Assembly: GCA_030595125.1 (NCBI GenBank)
Contig: JAUVDV010000042.1
Coordinates: 1-47,335, forward strand
Direction: 5' to 3'
DNA: 47,335 nt
DNA from: Deltaproteobacteria bacterium
GTDB lineage: Bacteria > Myxococcota_A > Polyangia > JAAYKL01
Position numbers and translations under genes: made by a program. A model generated the notes under the pieces. The model saw only the letters and a program-made list of their open reading frames with translations, ran no database searches and was not told where the DNA came from. Positions 35,154 through 44,640 of this stretch are shown here, in pieces (the stretch's first letter is position 1; every line of letters starts with the position of its first letter).

Positions 35154-35167
35154 TGAACCTGGGTTCA
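35154..35167. promoter_or_regulatory. Operator 1 (TGAACC-TG-GGTTCA)
   Basis: A perfect 6+6 inverted repeat with a two-base centre, in the methyltransferase leader just after the likely transcription start. One of three copies 32 bases apart. Confidence 0.7.
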
Positions 35168-35179
35168 GTTTCTTGGACA

Positions 35180-35208
35180 AGAATATGAACCAGGGTTCAG
35201 TTTGTCAA
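35180..35208 (-). promoter_or_regulatory. Methyltransferase promoter with operator 2 filling the spacer
   Basis: On the minus strand a consensus TTGACA (35208-35203), a 17-base spacer and TATTCT (35185-35180) form a promoter for the methyltransferase gene. Operator 2, TGAACC-AG-GGTTCA (35186-35199), lies entirely in the spacer, which would block RNA polymerase when bound. Confidence 0.68.
35186..35199. promoter_or_regulatory. Operator 2 (TGAACC-AG-GGTTCA)
   Basis: A perfect 6+6 inverted repeat identical in its arms to operator 1 and starting exactly 32 bases after it. Confidence 0.72.
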
Positions 35209-35217
35209 TGGTAAAAA

Positions 35218-35231
35218 CGAACCGTAGTTCA
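35218..35231. promoter_or_regulatory. Operator 3 (CGAACC-GT-AGTTCA, degenerate)
   Basis: The same layout with 4 of 6 arm pairs, again exactly 32 bases after operator 2. It is the copy nearest the tetR gene and ends just before a weak candidate tetR promoter (TTTCTT 35239, 17 bases, TATCAT 35262), so it may serve autoregulation. Confidence 0.5.
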
Positions 35232-35296
35232 CTTTTTCTTTCTTGCTGACGGTCTCGGTGTTATCATTCCGAAAATACGGAAGAACCGAAGGAACC

Positions 35297-35926
35297 ATGA
35301 GCTCTGACAAGCGAAGGATAATAGTGCCGAAACAGAAGAGGAGCGAGGAGACCCGCGCCAAGATCCTCGCCGCCGGAGTGGACCTCTTCTCCCGGGACGG
35401 CTTCCACTCCACCACCTCCAAGAAGATAGCTCGACACGCCGGGATCTCCATTGGGAGTTTTTACAACCACTTCGAGGACAAGCGAAACCTTCTCATAGAG
35501 ATACACAGGATCCACGCGAGCAAGGTCCACGATATGATCGGGGATGCCCTGAAAATCGAGAGCCTTGGGAGCCCGGGACCGGGTGGATCGAATATCGGCA
35601 GGGACATTGTGGAGCAGTCCTTGAAGCTTCACGACTTCTCCCCGGAGCTGCACCGGGAGATCACGGCGCTGGCATACAGCGACCCCCAGTTCTCCGAGAT
35701 GAGCCGGCGTGAGGAGGAGCGGGTTGTTGAGTTGATGGTTGGGCTGCTGGAACGGCACCGGGACCAGCTACGGGTGGACGATCTGGAGGCGGCCGCCCGG
35801 GTGGTAGTTCACGCGGCAGAGGAGGTGGTGCATTCCATCAAGATCTTCGGCGCTCCGATAGAAGAGAAACGGCTCACCGACGCCCTCGGTGACATGCTGT
35901 TTCGTTTTCTCTACAAAGATTCTTGA
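35297..35926 (+). CDS. TetR-family transcriptional repressor
   Basis: A regulator of about 209 residues. The N-terminal DNA-binding domain is typical: TRAKILAAGVDLFSRDGFHSTTSKKIARHAGISIGSFYNHFEDKRNLL, with the recognition helix in the SIGSFYNHF part. The helical C-terminal domain (about 60-209) binds an unknown ligand; it is rich in SPELHREITALAYSDPQFSE and EEVVHSIKIFG. ATG 35297 has GAAGGA upstream; the frame extends to 35243 but without family similarity. It is divergent from the methyltransferase gene over three phased operators. Confidence 0.9.
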   Translation: MSSDKRRIIVPKQKRSEETRAKILAAGVDLFSRDGFHSTTSKKIARHAGISIGSFYNHFEDKRNLLIEIHRIHASKVHDMIGDALKIESLGSPGPGGSNIGRDIVEQSLKLHDFSPELHREITALAYSDPQFSEMSRREEERVVELMVGLLERHRDQLRVDDLEAAARVVVHAAEEVVHSIKIFGAPIEEKRLTDALGDMLFRFLYKDS

Positions 35927-36022
35927 AATCTCGTGGGGGCTGTCCCCGCATCCACTCATTTTTCCATCCTGATCATCATTCAATATGTTATCTATAGAAA
36001 AACTACCCAAAGGAGTTTTTCC

Positions 36023-37708
36023 ATGAAATTGCCAGGACAGTTCCATGTTTTCTGGGCGCTCGTCGCACTATTGTTCGTCGGGAGTCAGGTCTTCGGTTGT
36101 GACGAGGATGGCGGGGACAAGGTGGATGCCGGCACGGATGCCGGGGACGCAGGTGGCGACACCGACACCGATACCGATACCAACCCGGATTTCGAAATTG
36201 ATCCGCAACGGATTCACGACGACGTTGCGTGGTTGGCGGACGACGAACGGGGTGGCCGCAAGCCCGGCACAGAAGGCAACGAAGCCGCCCTCGACTACGT
36301 CACGAGTTTGCTCGAGGAGCTCGGACTCGGCGCCGAGAGCGACGCCCATTTTCGCCAGCCGTTCTCGTATCAGGCCTGGGAGATTACCGGTGATGCGGCC
36401 GCCGTCATCGACACCACGGCTCTCGACTATGGCACCGACTACCAGATCTTCGCTTATTCCGGCAGTGGCGACGTCACCGCCGAGATGGTGTTCGTGGGCC
36501 ACGGCATGACTGTGCCGGCGTTCTCGGCCGCCGCCTATCCGGACTGCCCACTTCCCGAGTCCGGCTACGACGACTTCGATGGGATCGACGTGACCGGCAA
36601 GATCGCGCTGGTGATTCGCCACGGTCCTGACGACCTCGAAGCGATCCACGATAACTGTCCGGCCAATTCAGTTTGTAACTCCACGCCGTGCCTGTGGAAC
36701 TTCGGCTACAAGGCGAACAACGCCGCCGCGCACGGGGCTATCGGCATGCTGATGGTCAACCACTACCAGATCGGTGGCGCCGTCGAGGCCGGGGGCACCA
36801 TCGGCGAGGAGTACTACGACGACGATTTTCCGTCCCTGTTCCTGGATCGCGGCGTGGTCGAAGCCGCCGTTCCGAACCTCGAGACCTGGTCCGGCACAAT
36901 TGACTCCACCCTGCAGCCGAACAGCCAGGCCACCGGCGTGAACGCGACGATCGAGGTCTCTTCCGGGGTCGAAGATACCGGAACCGAGAATCTGCTCGCG
37001 GTGTTCGAGGGGACCGACCCGGTGCTCAAGGACGAGGTGATCTTGATAGGCGCCCACATCGATCACCTGGGGATCGATCCGATAAGCGGGGAGATATTCA
37101 ACGGCGCTGACGACAACGCTTCGGGCAGCGCGGTGAACATGGAGCTGGCCCGGGCGATGGCACTGAGCGGGATCCAGCCGGCGCGTACCGTGGTCATTGC
37201 CTGGTGGAACGCCGAGGAGGTGGGTCTGATCGGCTCGTGCTACTACGTCGACAACCCGTCTATTCCGATCGCTAACATCATCGCCGCCTACAGTGTGGAC
37301 ATGGTCGGCTCGGGCAACGGCATGGGGGTAATGGTCAGTGGCGGCGAAGTCGCCGCGAACAGCTGGCTGGTGGACGTGATGTCCGGTTCCTCAGAAGAGC
37401 AGGGCCACGACTATCTGGTCAGCCCGGCGGAGGCCACCCAGAATTCGGACCACGCCTGCTTCGCCCAGGCCGGCGTGTCGGCGGTGATGGTTGCGACCCT
37501 CGGCGAGCACGGATTCTACCACACCCCCCAGGACACCATCGACAAGATCTTCGTCGACGACCTGGCAGCTGCGGCCTACCTGATGTGGGCGCTGCTCGAG
37601 CCCGTGGCGATGGGCATGGAGGGCCTGTACACCGGTGACAAGAGCCCGACCACGCCGTTCGATCCGCGGGACGCCGATGCCAGGGACTGGCGCAACCGCG
37701 GACTTTAG
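36023..37708 (+). CDS. M28-family aminopeptidase lipoprotein with PA-domain insert
   Basis: A predicted exported zinc aminopeptidase of about 561 residues. The signal has lipobox FVGSQVFGC and an Ala-Gly-Asp/Thr-Asp linker. Family marks: GGRKPGTEGNEAALDYVTSLLEELGL, a PA-like insert (about 130-300), then metal site 1 GAHIDHLG (His345/Asp347), GADDNASGSAVNMELARA (Asp364), NAEEVGLIGS (Glu398/Glu399), YSVDMVG (Asp426) and EHGFYHTPQDTIDK (last His). All five ligand positions are present. AAAGGAG fixes ATG 36023. It releases amino acids from peptides, probably at the cell surface. Confidence 0.88.
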   Translation: MKLPGQFHVFWALVALLFVGSQVFGCDEDGGDKVDAGTDAGDAGGDTDTDTDTNPDFEIDPQRIHDDVAWLADDERGGRKPGTEGNEAALDYVTSLLEELGLGAESDAHFRQPFSYQAWEITGDAAAVIDTTALDYGTDYQIFAYSGSGDVTAEMVFVGHGMTVPAFSAAAYPDCPLPESGYDDFDGIDVTGKIALVIRHGPDDLEAIHDNCPANSVCNSTPCLWNFGYKANNAAAHGAIGMLMVNHYQIGGAVEAGGTIGEEYYDDDFPSLFLDRGVVEAAVPNLETWSGTIDSTLQPNSQATGVNATIEVSSGVEDTGTENLLAVFEGTDPVLKDEVILIGAHIDHLGIDPISGEIFNGADDNASGSAVNMELARAMALSGIQPARTVVIAWWNAEEVGLIGSCYYVDNPSIPIANIIAAYSVDMVGSGNGMGVMVSGGEVAANSWLVDVMSGSSEEQGHDYLVSPAEATQNSDHACFAQAGVSAVMVATLGEHGFYHTPQDTIDKIFVDDLAAAAYLMWALLEPVAMGMEGLYTGDKSPTTPFDPRDADARDWRNRGL

Positions 37709-37781
37709 AGCCTGTCTCGATCAAATATCGATCCTCGAATGTTGACGTTAAATTTTACACGGCCTAATTATTAAAGAAGGC

Positions 37782-39854
37782 ATGCGTAACGTTTTCAACA
37801 CATTGCGTGAGTTCGTGATCGCGCACTGGGCGATACTGACCCTGGTGGGCTTTGTCCTCGTGCTCCACTGGGATCTGCTCACGTGGGCGGTTCCCGCTAC
37901 GGGCGATCATATGATCCACATGTACAAGGGCTGGCTGATGGCAGAGCACATGCTTCCGTCGGGACGGCTCACCGGGTGGAGCAACATGGCGTTCGCGGGT
38001 TATCCAGCCGGTGTGTACTACCCGATCCTCGGTGATCTGCTCATCACAGTCACTCGCTGGGTCACCTTCGGGTTGTTCACATGGGAGAGAACCTATGCTC
38101 TCTTTTTCATGGTGCTGGTCGTGGCCATTCCGGTGTCTATCTACTTCGTGACACGGCGGCTCACCGGACCGTTCGGTGCGCTCGCGGCGGGTATCCTCAT
38201 GGCCGGCGACGTGGGCGGCTGGCCCCAGGGAGGACACGTCTCCACCGTGTACTGGGCGGTGTGGCCTTTTATCCTGGGGCTTGTCCTTGCGATGACCACC
38301 GTGGTGGTTTGCGAGAAGGCGATCACTCGGCCGATCGGGAAGCATCCTATTCCGTTCATCGGCTTCGTCATGCTCCTGGCCTGCACAGTGCTCGCTCATC
38401 CCATGGCCAGCTTCTTTCTCGGTCTGAGCGTGCCCACCCTTGTGATCGTGATGGCGATCTCGGAAAGGAAGAAGATCCATCCGACCCGGGTTATCGGCCG
38501 GGCTGCCCTCGCGGGTCTTGCGGCCTTCGTTCTCTCGTCGTTCTGGACCGTTCCGTGGATTACCACCGGCTCCGAATGGACCCTCGGCTGGCCCGCGGTG
38601 GGATTCGGAGGGATGTGGATGTCTCTCCCCCGGCTCTTGAAGAAGCTGGCCACCAACGAACTGTTCTACGATTTTTATTGGGTGACCTGGATTCTCGGGG
38701 CGGTCGGATTCGTGCCGGCGCTCATCACGCGCAAGAGATGGCCTGTCTATGCGGCCTTGCTGCTCGTCACTATTTTTCTGTTTGTCGGGTTCGCCAACAC
38801 GCTCGGCGACGGGATAATGGCCCGCAAGGTGCAGATCGAGCGCATGGCCGCGTTCATGAAGTTTGTATGGTTTGTGTTGGCGGGCTTTGCCGTGGATCGC
38901 ATCGCTTTCGGTACGGGATGGCTCGTGGACCGGTTGCCCTCAAGATGGCATGAGGGAAAATGGGAGACCGTGCGGCGCGTTGCGAGACCGGCGCTCATGG
39001 TGGCGGTTCTGGTGGCCATTGTGGCGGTGGGCTGGACCGACAATTTCAAGAAATCGGCCGGTATAGGGCGCCTGGGCGGCGATCTCTGGGAAGATGTCGT
39101 GCAGGCCGAAAAGTGGCTGGAGAAGCAGAAAAGGGGGCCGCTGGATCGCGTGCTTTACCAGCCGGGCAAACTGTGCGTTTCGGGAAACCTGGTTTCGTCC
39201 AAGTGCAACGAGGTGTACCACCGACATATCTTCGCGTCGGCGCCCGTGCACACAAATCTTCCAAAGATCAAGTTTGGATATGAGGCCACCGCCATCTTCA
39301 GAAATGTCACCCTGGCACACAGGTGGCCGTACGACACGCAACTCATCAGGCACCTCTACACCAACCCGAAGGCCCTCGAAAACCTGCATATTCGATGGAT
39401 CTTCTCTATCGAAAAGTGGCCTCAAAGGGATGACCTCAAGATCGCAAAGGAGTTCGGGCAGGTGACGATCTACTCCGTTGAGGCTGGTACGAAACCGCCT
39501 GTCAAGCTAGAGGGTCCCGGTTCGATATCCGTGGAGCATTTTTCGGACGAGCGAGTGGCGGTTCGTGTGTTGGGCTCTGATTCGTCATCGCGCATCCGTT
39601 ATCCAATTGCGTATTTCTATCCCTGGCGAGCCTACCATGAGGGAGATGAGATCGAGGTCGGGCGCAAGGGCGTGTTGCCGAACGCGAGGGATATTCTGAT
39701 CACCGTGGAGGCGAGGGACGGAGTGACAGAGTTGCTCTACGTCAGGCCCTGGTGGGAGAGAACAGCCAACTGGGTGAGCCTCTTCGCATGGGCTGCATGC
39801 CTGATTCTTGTGGGGGGCATAGTCGTTCGAAACAGGCGCAGGAGTTCCCGGTGA
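37782..39854 (+). CDS. Polytopic membrane protein, GT-C/PTPS-related type
   Basis: A membrane protein of 690 residues with about ten or more helices in the first 440 residues (ILTLVGFVLVLHWDLLTWAV, TYALFFMVLVVAIPVSIYF, AALLLVTIFLFVGFANTL) and a hydrophilic C-terminal domain (about 420-660) ending with a last helix and RRRSSR. The early GDHMIHMYKGWLMAEHMLPSGRLTGWSNMAFAGYPAG segment resembles the extracytoplasmic loop of PTPS-related/YfhO-like proteins, a GT-C-like fold. AAAGAAGG precedes ATG 37782. The next gene starts in its stop codon (GTGA). It probably moves lipid-linked sugars or decorates surface glycans; this is inference from the family and neighbours. Confidence 0.75.
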   Translation: MRNVFNTLREFVIAHWAILTLVGFVLVLHWDLLTWAVPATGDHMIHMYKGWLMAEHMLPSGRLTGWSNMAFAGYPAGVYYPILGDLLITVTRWVTFGLFTWERTYALFFMVLVVAIPVSIYFVTRRLTGPFGALAAGILMAGDVGGWPQGGHVSTVYWAVWPFILGLVLAMTTVVVCEKAITRPIGKHPIPFIGFVMLLACTVLAHPMASFFLGLSVPTLVIVMAISERKKIHPTRVIGRAALAGLAAFVLSSFWTVPWITTGSEWTLGWPAVGFGGMWMSLPRLLKKLATNELFYDFYWVTWILGAVGFVPALITRKRWPVYAALLLVTIFLFVGFANTLGDGIMARKVQIERMAAFMKFVWFVLAGFAVDRIAFGTGWLVDRLPSRWHEGKWETVRRVARPALMVAVLVAIVAVGWTDNFKKSAGIGRLGGDLWEDVVQAEKWLEKQKRGPLDRVLYQPGKLCVSGNLVSSKCNEVYHRHIFASAPVHTNLPKIKFGYEATAIFRNVTLAHRWPYDTQLIRHLYTNPKALENLHIRWIFSIEKWPQRDDLKIAKEFGQVTIYSVEAGTKPPVKLEGPGSISVEHFSDERVAVRVLGSDSSSRIRYPIAYFYPWRAYHEGDEIEVGRKGVLPNARDILITVEARDGVTELLYVRPWWERTANWVSLFAWAACLILVGGIVVRNRRRSSR

Positions 39855-41353
39855 GGATTCATCCGCAGATAAGGCTCGTCAGAAACTGGGCTCCCGCCCT
39901 GTTCGGCGTCCTGGTCGTGCTTGGCGTCTATCTGGGATTTTGTGTGCACTTCCATCACACCGCCATGATGGCGCCGGACGAGAGCTTCTACACCCTCGCG
40001 GCGCGATCTGTGTACGAGGGCAAGATCCCTTATCGGGATTTCGCCTATACCCAGACACCTCTTTTGCCCTACGTGAACGGTCTCTTTCTGGAGATCGTGG
40101 GGTTCTCAATGGACGCTCACAGAACCCTGAACGCCTCCTGGGGGGCGTTGACCCTGGTGATCCTGATGGTCTTTCTTAGGCATCGGCTGGGACGGTGGGA
40201 GCCCGGGATCGTCGCCGGTTTCCTGCTGGCGGCGTCTCCGCGATGGGTATCCCTGCAGACCCTCGGGGTGTGGTGCGGGCCGGCCGGAGCTTTCATGACG
40301 CTGGCCATGGCCGCGGCCTTGTGGCGAGGGCCGCCCCGCAAGCGCGCGGTAGTGTTTGCGATCGCCGGAACCCTGGCCATCGGATGCAGGCTGTCCTGCG
40401 CGCCGGTTGTCGCGGTGCTCACCCCCGCGCTCATGTTGAGCGCCGACGGATTGAAAGGCCGCCTCAAGATCCTGGGGATCTGCCTGGGTGTGGGAGTTTT
40501 TGCGTTCCTTCCGTTCCTCATATCTGCGCCGGGAAACTTTATTTTTCACATCTGGAGCTACCACATGGAAGCGGCGTTCGAGCGCAACTCCGTCGCCCAG
40601 TTGATGCAGTGGTGGAACGTTTCTCCCGGAGTGATCTGCGTCACCGTGGTGGGGCTTTTTGGGGTGCCCAGACTTTTGTCCATGCGCAAGTGGCCCGAAC
40701 TCGTGCTGATCGCCGCCGCCGTCACGGGGCTCGTCACACCCATGATCCCGTCGTCCGCCTGGGGTGTCTACATCGCGGCCGGGGTGCCGGTGGCCGCAGC
40801 TGCAGGAGCCATCTCTTTCTGGACGATCTGCGATGGCGAGAGAACTCCCATCCGCCACGTGGCGTGGTTGCTTCCCGCGATGGCCGTGTTCTTGTACCTG
40901 CCCGTCGAGGTGATAGAGGGCGCTTCCACCGAAGTGAAGGAGATAGCTGCGTTCATTCGTGACGAGGCGCCGGACGGTCCGTTGCTCACCCCGGCGACCA
41001 TCATTGCCGTGGAGGCAGACAGGGAAGTCATCCCCGGAACAGAGCTCGGGACATTCAGCGCCATGCTTCCAGGCGACGCGAAGCGTGCGCGCGAGGTGCA
41101 CATGACCACACTTGTCGAGTTGACCGAGGTGGTCGAGCGCCAGGACGCAGCGGCCATCGTCAAGATGGTCGATCCGCCCCCCTGGAGGGTGTGGAACTTC
41201 AGGTGGGCGCTTCCGTCCCTCGACGATCAGCCCCTCGATGTCGTCATGCGGTTCGAGGACAGGATCTCCGAATGCTATAGGCCGGTGATGCGCACCTCCA
41301 CAATGGAAGTGCTGTTTGCGCGCGAGGATTTTTCAAAGGGGGCGCTTCCATGA
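39851..41353 (+). CDS. GT-C glycosyltransferase (ArnT/PMT-like)
   Basis: A membrane protein of about 500 residues with ten or more helices. The first lumenal loop holds APDESFYTLAARSVYEGKIPYRDFAYTQTPLLPYVNGL, with the Asp-Glu pair typical of GT-C donors' catalytic loop, followed by a helix with GALTLVILMVFLRHRLG. The C-terminal 120 residues are extracytoplasmic. GTG 39851 overlaps the previous TGA and AGGAG lies six bases before it. It likely transfers a sugar from a polyprenyl-phosphate donor to an envelope molecule. The 3' end overlaps the acyltransferase start (ATGA), so three genes in a row are coupled. Confidence 0.8.
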   Translation: MRIHPQIRLVRNWAPALFGVLVVLGVYLGFCVHFHHTAMMAPDESFYTLAARSVYEGKIPYRDFAYTQTPLLPYVNGLFLEIVGFSMDAHRTLNASWGALTLVILMVFLRHRLGRWEPGIVAGFLLAASPRWVSLQTLGVWCGPAGAFMTLAMAAALWRGPPRKRAVVFAIAGTLAIGCRLSCAPVVAVLTPALMLSADGLKGRLKILGICLGVGVFAFLPFLISAPGNFIFHIWSYHMEAAFERNSVAQLMQWWNVSPGVICVTVVGLFGVPRLLSMRKWPELVLIAAAVTGLVTPMIPSSAWGVYIAAGVPVAAAAGAISFWTICDGERTPIRHVAWLLPAMAVFLYLPVEVIEGASTEVKEIAAFIRDEAPDGPLLTPATIIAVEADREVIPGTELGTFSAMLPGDAKRAREVHMTTLVELTEVVERQDAAAIVKMVDPPPWRVWNFRWALPSLDDQPLDVVMRFEDRISECYRPVMRTSTMEVLFAREDFSKGALP

Positions 41354-42591
41354 GGGCGGAGCTTTCCACCTCGGGCCGGCGGCATTACTTCGACGGAGTG
41401 CGCTACCTGACGATAATGTGCGTCGTCCTGTTTCACGCCACCATGGCCTATTCCAATTCCGCCCGTTGGTGGCCGGTGACAGAGTCGCACAGGAGCCTGG
41501 CGTTGAACGTTCTCCTCAGCATACTGGATGTCTACATGATGCCGGTTCTGTTCTTTGTCGCGGGCGTTTTCGCGGTTCCGTCCATGAGGCGGCATGGGCC
41601 CGGTACCTTCATGATCGGCAAGCTCCGACGTCTGGGAATCCCGCTTGTGCTCATTACCGTGTTCTCCAACCCGATAGTTTCGTATGTGCGCCATGTCAGG
41701 ATGCACGAAGCTCCAATGGGTCTCTTCGAGTTCTGGCTGGGCCAGCTGAGGACCGCAGGCGATATGAGCATGACCTTCCTGGCGGGGAGGTCTACCGACT
41801 CGAAGTACATCGATTACATCTCATTGTGGCACCTGTGGTTCATCTCGTTGCTCATCGTGTTCTTCGCCGTGTATGCGATAACCCATATCCCGGTATTGAA
41901 AAGACCGTGGGCGCCGCCCGTGAATGATACGCCGGGATCGCGTCGGATACTGTTGACCATGTTGGTGTTCGGTCTCGTAGCGGCGTTACTGGTAGGTATA
42001 TTCGGCATGTGCACCGTGCCTCGCACGTGGGTGAGGATCGGCCCGTTTCTCGTCTTCCAGCTTACCCGGGCGCCCATTTATCTCGGATTGTTCGCGCTGG
42101 GGGCATACGCGTATTCGAGGAAATGGTTTGAAGATCGCACCCTGCCGGGCGCGTTCTGGATATGGGGGTTGGCCGCGTTCCTGTTGTTTGTCTCCAATCT
42201 GGGGTTCATCGCCGCCATGAAGAACCATCCGGATTTGCCCCGGTGGTTCGGGGCTGTCGTGAACGGCGTCTTGCGATCTTTTCTTGGCCTTGCCTTCACG
42301 GGTTTGTTCCTCACCCTGTGTCACCGATTTTTCAATCGGCCATCCGCTGTTTCGAGGAGCCTGGGGGATGCCACCTACGACATCTATCTCATTCACCTGC
42401 CAATAGTGATCGGCTTGCAGTACCTGCTGCAGTCGCTGTCGATCTCCATCTACCTCAAGATCCTGGTCGTTTTTGTGATCACATTTGCCGCGTGCTGGGG
42501 ACTGAGCCGCTGGCTCATCAAGCCTCATCCGAGGATCGCGGTCGGCGTGCTCATCGCGAGTTTCGGAGGGTTGTGCGTGATTCTGGTGTAG
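41350..42591 (+). CDS. Acyltransferase family 3 (MdoC-like) membrane protein
   Basis: A membrane O-acyltransferase of 413 residues with about ten helices. Family marks: RRHYFDGVRYLTIMCVVLFHATMAYS with the conserved His in helix 1, MMPVLFFVAGVFAVPSMRR, WHLWFISLLIVF, and a late FIHLPIVIGLQ-type helix (DIYLIHLPIVIGLQY). MdoC/OpgC-type enzymes transfer succinyl or acetyl groups to glucans or other surface sugars. ATG 41350 overlaps the preceding stop, the last of three coupled genes. The acyl group and acceptor are not known. Confidence 0.86.
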   Translation: MRAELSTSGRRHYFDGVRYLTIMCVVLFHATMAYSNSARWWPVTESHRSLALNVLLSILDVYMMPVLFFVAGVFAVPSMRRHGPGTFMIGKLRRLGIPLVLITVFSNPIVSYVRHVRMHEAPMGLFEFWLGQLRTAGDMSMTFLAGRSTDSKYIDYISLWHLWFISLLIVFFAVYAITHIPVLKRPWAPPVNDTPGSRRILLTMLVFGLVAALLVGIFGMCTVPRTWVRIGPFLVFQLTRAPIYLGLFALGAYAYSRKWFEDRTLPGAFWIWGLAAFLLFVSNLGFIAAMKNHPDLPRWFGAVVNGVLRSFLGLAFTGLFLTLCHRFFNRPSAVSRSLGDATYDIYLIHLPIVIGLQYLLQSLSISIYLKILVVFVITFAACWGLSRWLIKPHPRIAVGVLIASFGGLCVILV

Positions 42592-42639
42592 GGCGAAGGC
42601 GCAGGGTAGGGTTCGTGACTCAATCTTTCAAAAAGATGT

Positions 42640-43158
42640 CTACCAGGCCATGTTGGTGGTGGGGCCGCCTCGGAAAGACCTGTCGCCCCTGTTCTGACCG
42701 CGACCGCGATTTCCCTTCATGTCGGTGCGACGTTCCCGACGCTGTTCCCTCAACTCGACGGCCTTTGCCTTCTGCTCGGGGGTGAGCAGGGCATTGATGT
42801 CCAGCCGGAGCTCCGCGCTAATCTTTTTCAGCTCCAGTTTGACGGCGTTCATCTCCTCGATCTTGGTCATGATGGCGTCTTCGTTGGGATTCTCGGCGTT
42901 CCAGAGCCAGTGCATTTCTTTTCTCAAATCGTCGAGCTTCTGGCGAAGGGCCTTTGTCTCATTTATCGTCTCTTCTCTCAGCTTTTCCACTTTTGCCTGC
43001 TGCTCGGCGGTCAAATCGAGATTTTCGCAAAGCCGTGCCGCCATTGCTCCCTTATCCTTGTGGCCCCGATGTCCGCGCTTGGAACTTGCCTCGACGTTCA
43101 ACGCAAATGCAAAGACCATCAACGAAACAACGGCTGTTATCAGATGTGTACGTTTCAT
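42640..43158 (-). CDS. Spy/CpxP-family periplasmic protein
   Basis: A protein of about 172 residues: signal LITAVVSLMVFAFALNVEAS and then a helical, charged mature domain. Two LTxxQ-type motifs, LDLTAEQQAKVEKLREE and LLTPEQKAKAVELREQ, mark the Spy/CpxP cradle fold. Spy is a periplasmic chaperone and CpxP senses envelope stress; this member could be either. The C-terminus is Arg/Gly-rich (RGRGQNRGDRSFRGG). AAGGAG precedes ATG 43158. It sits on the opposite strand inside the glycan cluster. Confidence 0.85.
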   Translation of the reverse strand: MKRTHLITAVVSLMVFAFALNVEASSKRGHRGHKDKGAMAARLCENLDLTAEQQAKVEKLREETINETKALRQKLDDLRKEMHWLWNAENPNEDAIMTKIEEMNAVKLELKKISAELRLDINALLTPEQKAKAVELREQRRERRTDMKGNRGRGQNRGDRSFRGGPTTNMAW

Positions 43159-43290
43159 TTTCTTTCTCCTTCTCAAGACAGGCTCAATGAGCCGCGTCGT
43201 GTTGTTGTCTGCCCAATCGCTGCGCAGCGACATTCTGTAGGATAGTGGGTCGAGCAAGAGCGCCGTATGACAGCGCAAGGAAAAAATTTA

Positions 43291-44478
43291 TTACCGTCTG
43301 TCCGAAGGTGCGACTTTGTCCCTCAGGGTGAGCATGGGTCTTTCGACAATAAGATGAAGTACGTATGACACGGCGATTGACCCGAGCACCAGCAAGGTGA
43401 GTGTCACGGCCCATACGAGAGTGGTCGACAGGTGAAGATCATAGATGGCCCATCGCGCCAGGGGGATGAGCGGCAAGCAGACGGGTATGTGCATCAGGTA
43501 GATGCCGTATCCGAGGGTGGCTATCCGCCTGAAGAACGGAAGACCGAGAAATCGGTGCGCCAGATCCTTGCCGTTGATCATGATGAGAACGAGCGGAACG
43601 TACATGATGCTGGTGATGGTTCCCCACCCGAGCACGCGCAGAAACGGCTCGATGTCGCGACCGAAAAAACGGGGGTATAGAAGCACAATCAGGCAGAGGA
43701 GGGAGACAATGTACCCGGCCGCGCGAACCCGGCGGTGCTCGATCCATCGCTTGACGGTCGCGGCGTGATACCGCTGGACATACGCCAAAAATATGCCCGC
43801 GATGAGGATGTCCAGCCGGGCGTGGGTGCGGAGGTACAATTGCTCGAAGAGTTCCTGCTTGGTCCAGAACCCTTCGTGGGAGAAAAAGATCCACATGCGC
43901 AGGCCGAAGGCGGCGAGCCATGCGCCGACCAGGATCGCGAGTCGTCCCCGTGACGATGAGATCTTCATGAGCGCGAACATGACCACGGGTACGGCCAGAT
44001 AGAAGTGCTCCTCCACGCACAGGGACCAGCCCCAGAATATGATGGACGTTTGTTTGATGTTGTGTCCGTAGTTGGTGAGGTAGAGGAAGTCGCGCCACAC
44101 TGCGAACTCGTGGTCCGCCAGGGCCGGGAAGATGAGCGGGGTGATGAGTATAAGAAGGATCAATGTGAACCAGTAGAGCGGGACCGTGCGAAAGAGTCGC
44201 CTGGCGTAGAACCGGGCGACTCCCTTCAGACCGGATTTCTTTTCGTAGTTGTACAAAAGGATCGATCCGATGAGGAAACCGCTCAGGATGAAAAAGAGAT
44301 CCATCCCGAAAAAAATGTTTCTGGACAGGGCGGTCACGTTTGTGGGCGGGATCAGATTGCCCCGGCGCAGGACGATCGTTACGTGAATCTGAAGTACGGA
44401 GATTATGGCGATGACACGCATCCCGTGCAGAGCGGGAAAGTGATTGTCCAGAAGGTGGAGGCCGAACAGTTTGCGCAT
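43291..44478 (-). CDS. Acyltransferase family 3 (OafA-like) membrane protein
   Basis: A membrane acyltransferase of about 395 residues with about ten helices. FPALHGMRVIAIISVLQIHV (active His region), DLFFILSGFLIGSILL, RFYARRLFRTVPLYWFTL (RxxR motif), and WSLCVEEHFYLAVPVVMFAL (the E-HFY signature) are typical of OafA-like O-acetyltransferases. ATG 44478 is preferred to a TTG at 44517 because the ACGAGA sequence is upstream and the extra residues are hydrophilic. It is divergent from the second glycan-type membrane protein. Confidence 0.86.
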   Translation of the reverse strand: MRKLFGLHLLDNHFPALHGMRVIAIISVLQIHVTIVLRRGNLIPPTNVTALSRNIFFGMDLFFILSGFLIGSILLYNYEKKSGLKGVARFYARRLFRTVPLYWFTLILLILITPLIFPALADHEFAVWRDFLYLTNYGHNIKQTSIIFWGWSLCVEEHFYLAVPVVMFALMKISSSRGRLAILVGAWLAAFGLRMWIFFSHEGFWTKQELFEQLYLRTHARLDILIAGIFLAYVQRYHAATVKRWIEHRRVRAAGYIVSLLCLIVLLYPRFFGRDIEPFLRVLGWGTITSIMYVPLVLIMINGKDLAHRFLGLPFFRRIATLGYGIYLMHIPVCLPLIPLARWAIYDLHLSTTLVWAVTLTLLVLGSIAVSYVLHLIVERPMLTLRDKVAPSDRR

Positions 44479-44640
44479 GTCGATCTCGTTGATGGTTGTG
44501 CTCGTGTTGCGGCTCAAGTCTTTTTTATAGGAGGTTAAAAGTCCACAAGTTTGTTTCGGTCAATCCGGTCTATTGATACGCTCTTGTTTTCGCAGGCGGA
44601 AGAAGCCGCAATAATACGGAAGAACCGGGGCCACCGGAGA

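Noticed and set aside
37742-37770. Promoter TTGACG-17-TAATTA before the membrane-protein gene at 37782
   Set aside because: The start point would fall inside the ribosome-binding site, leaving almost no leader.
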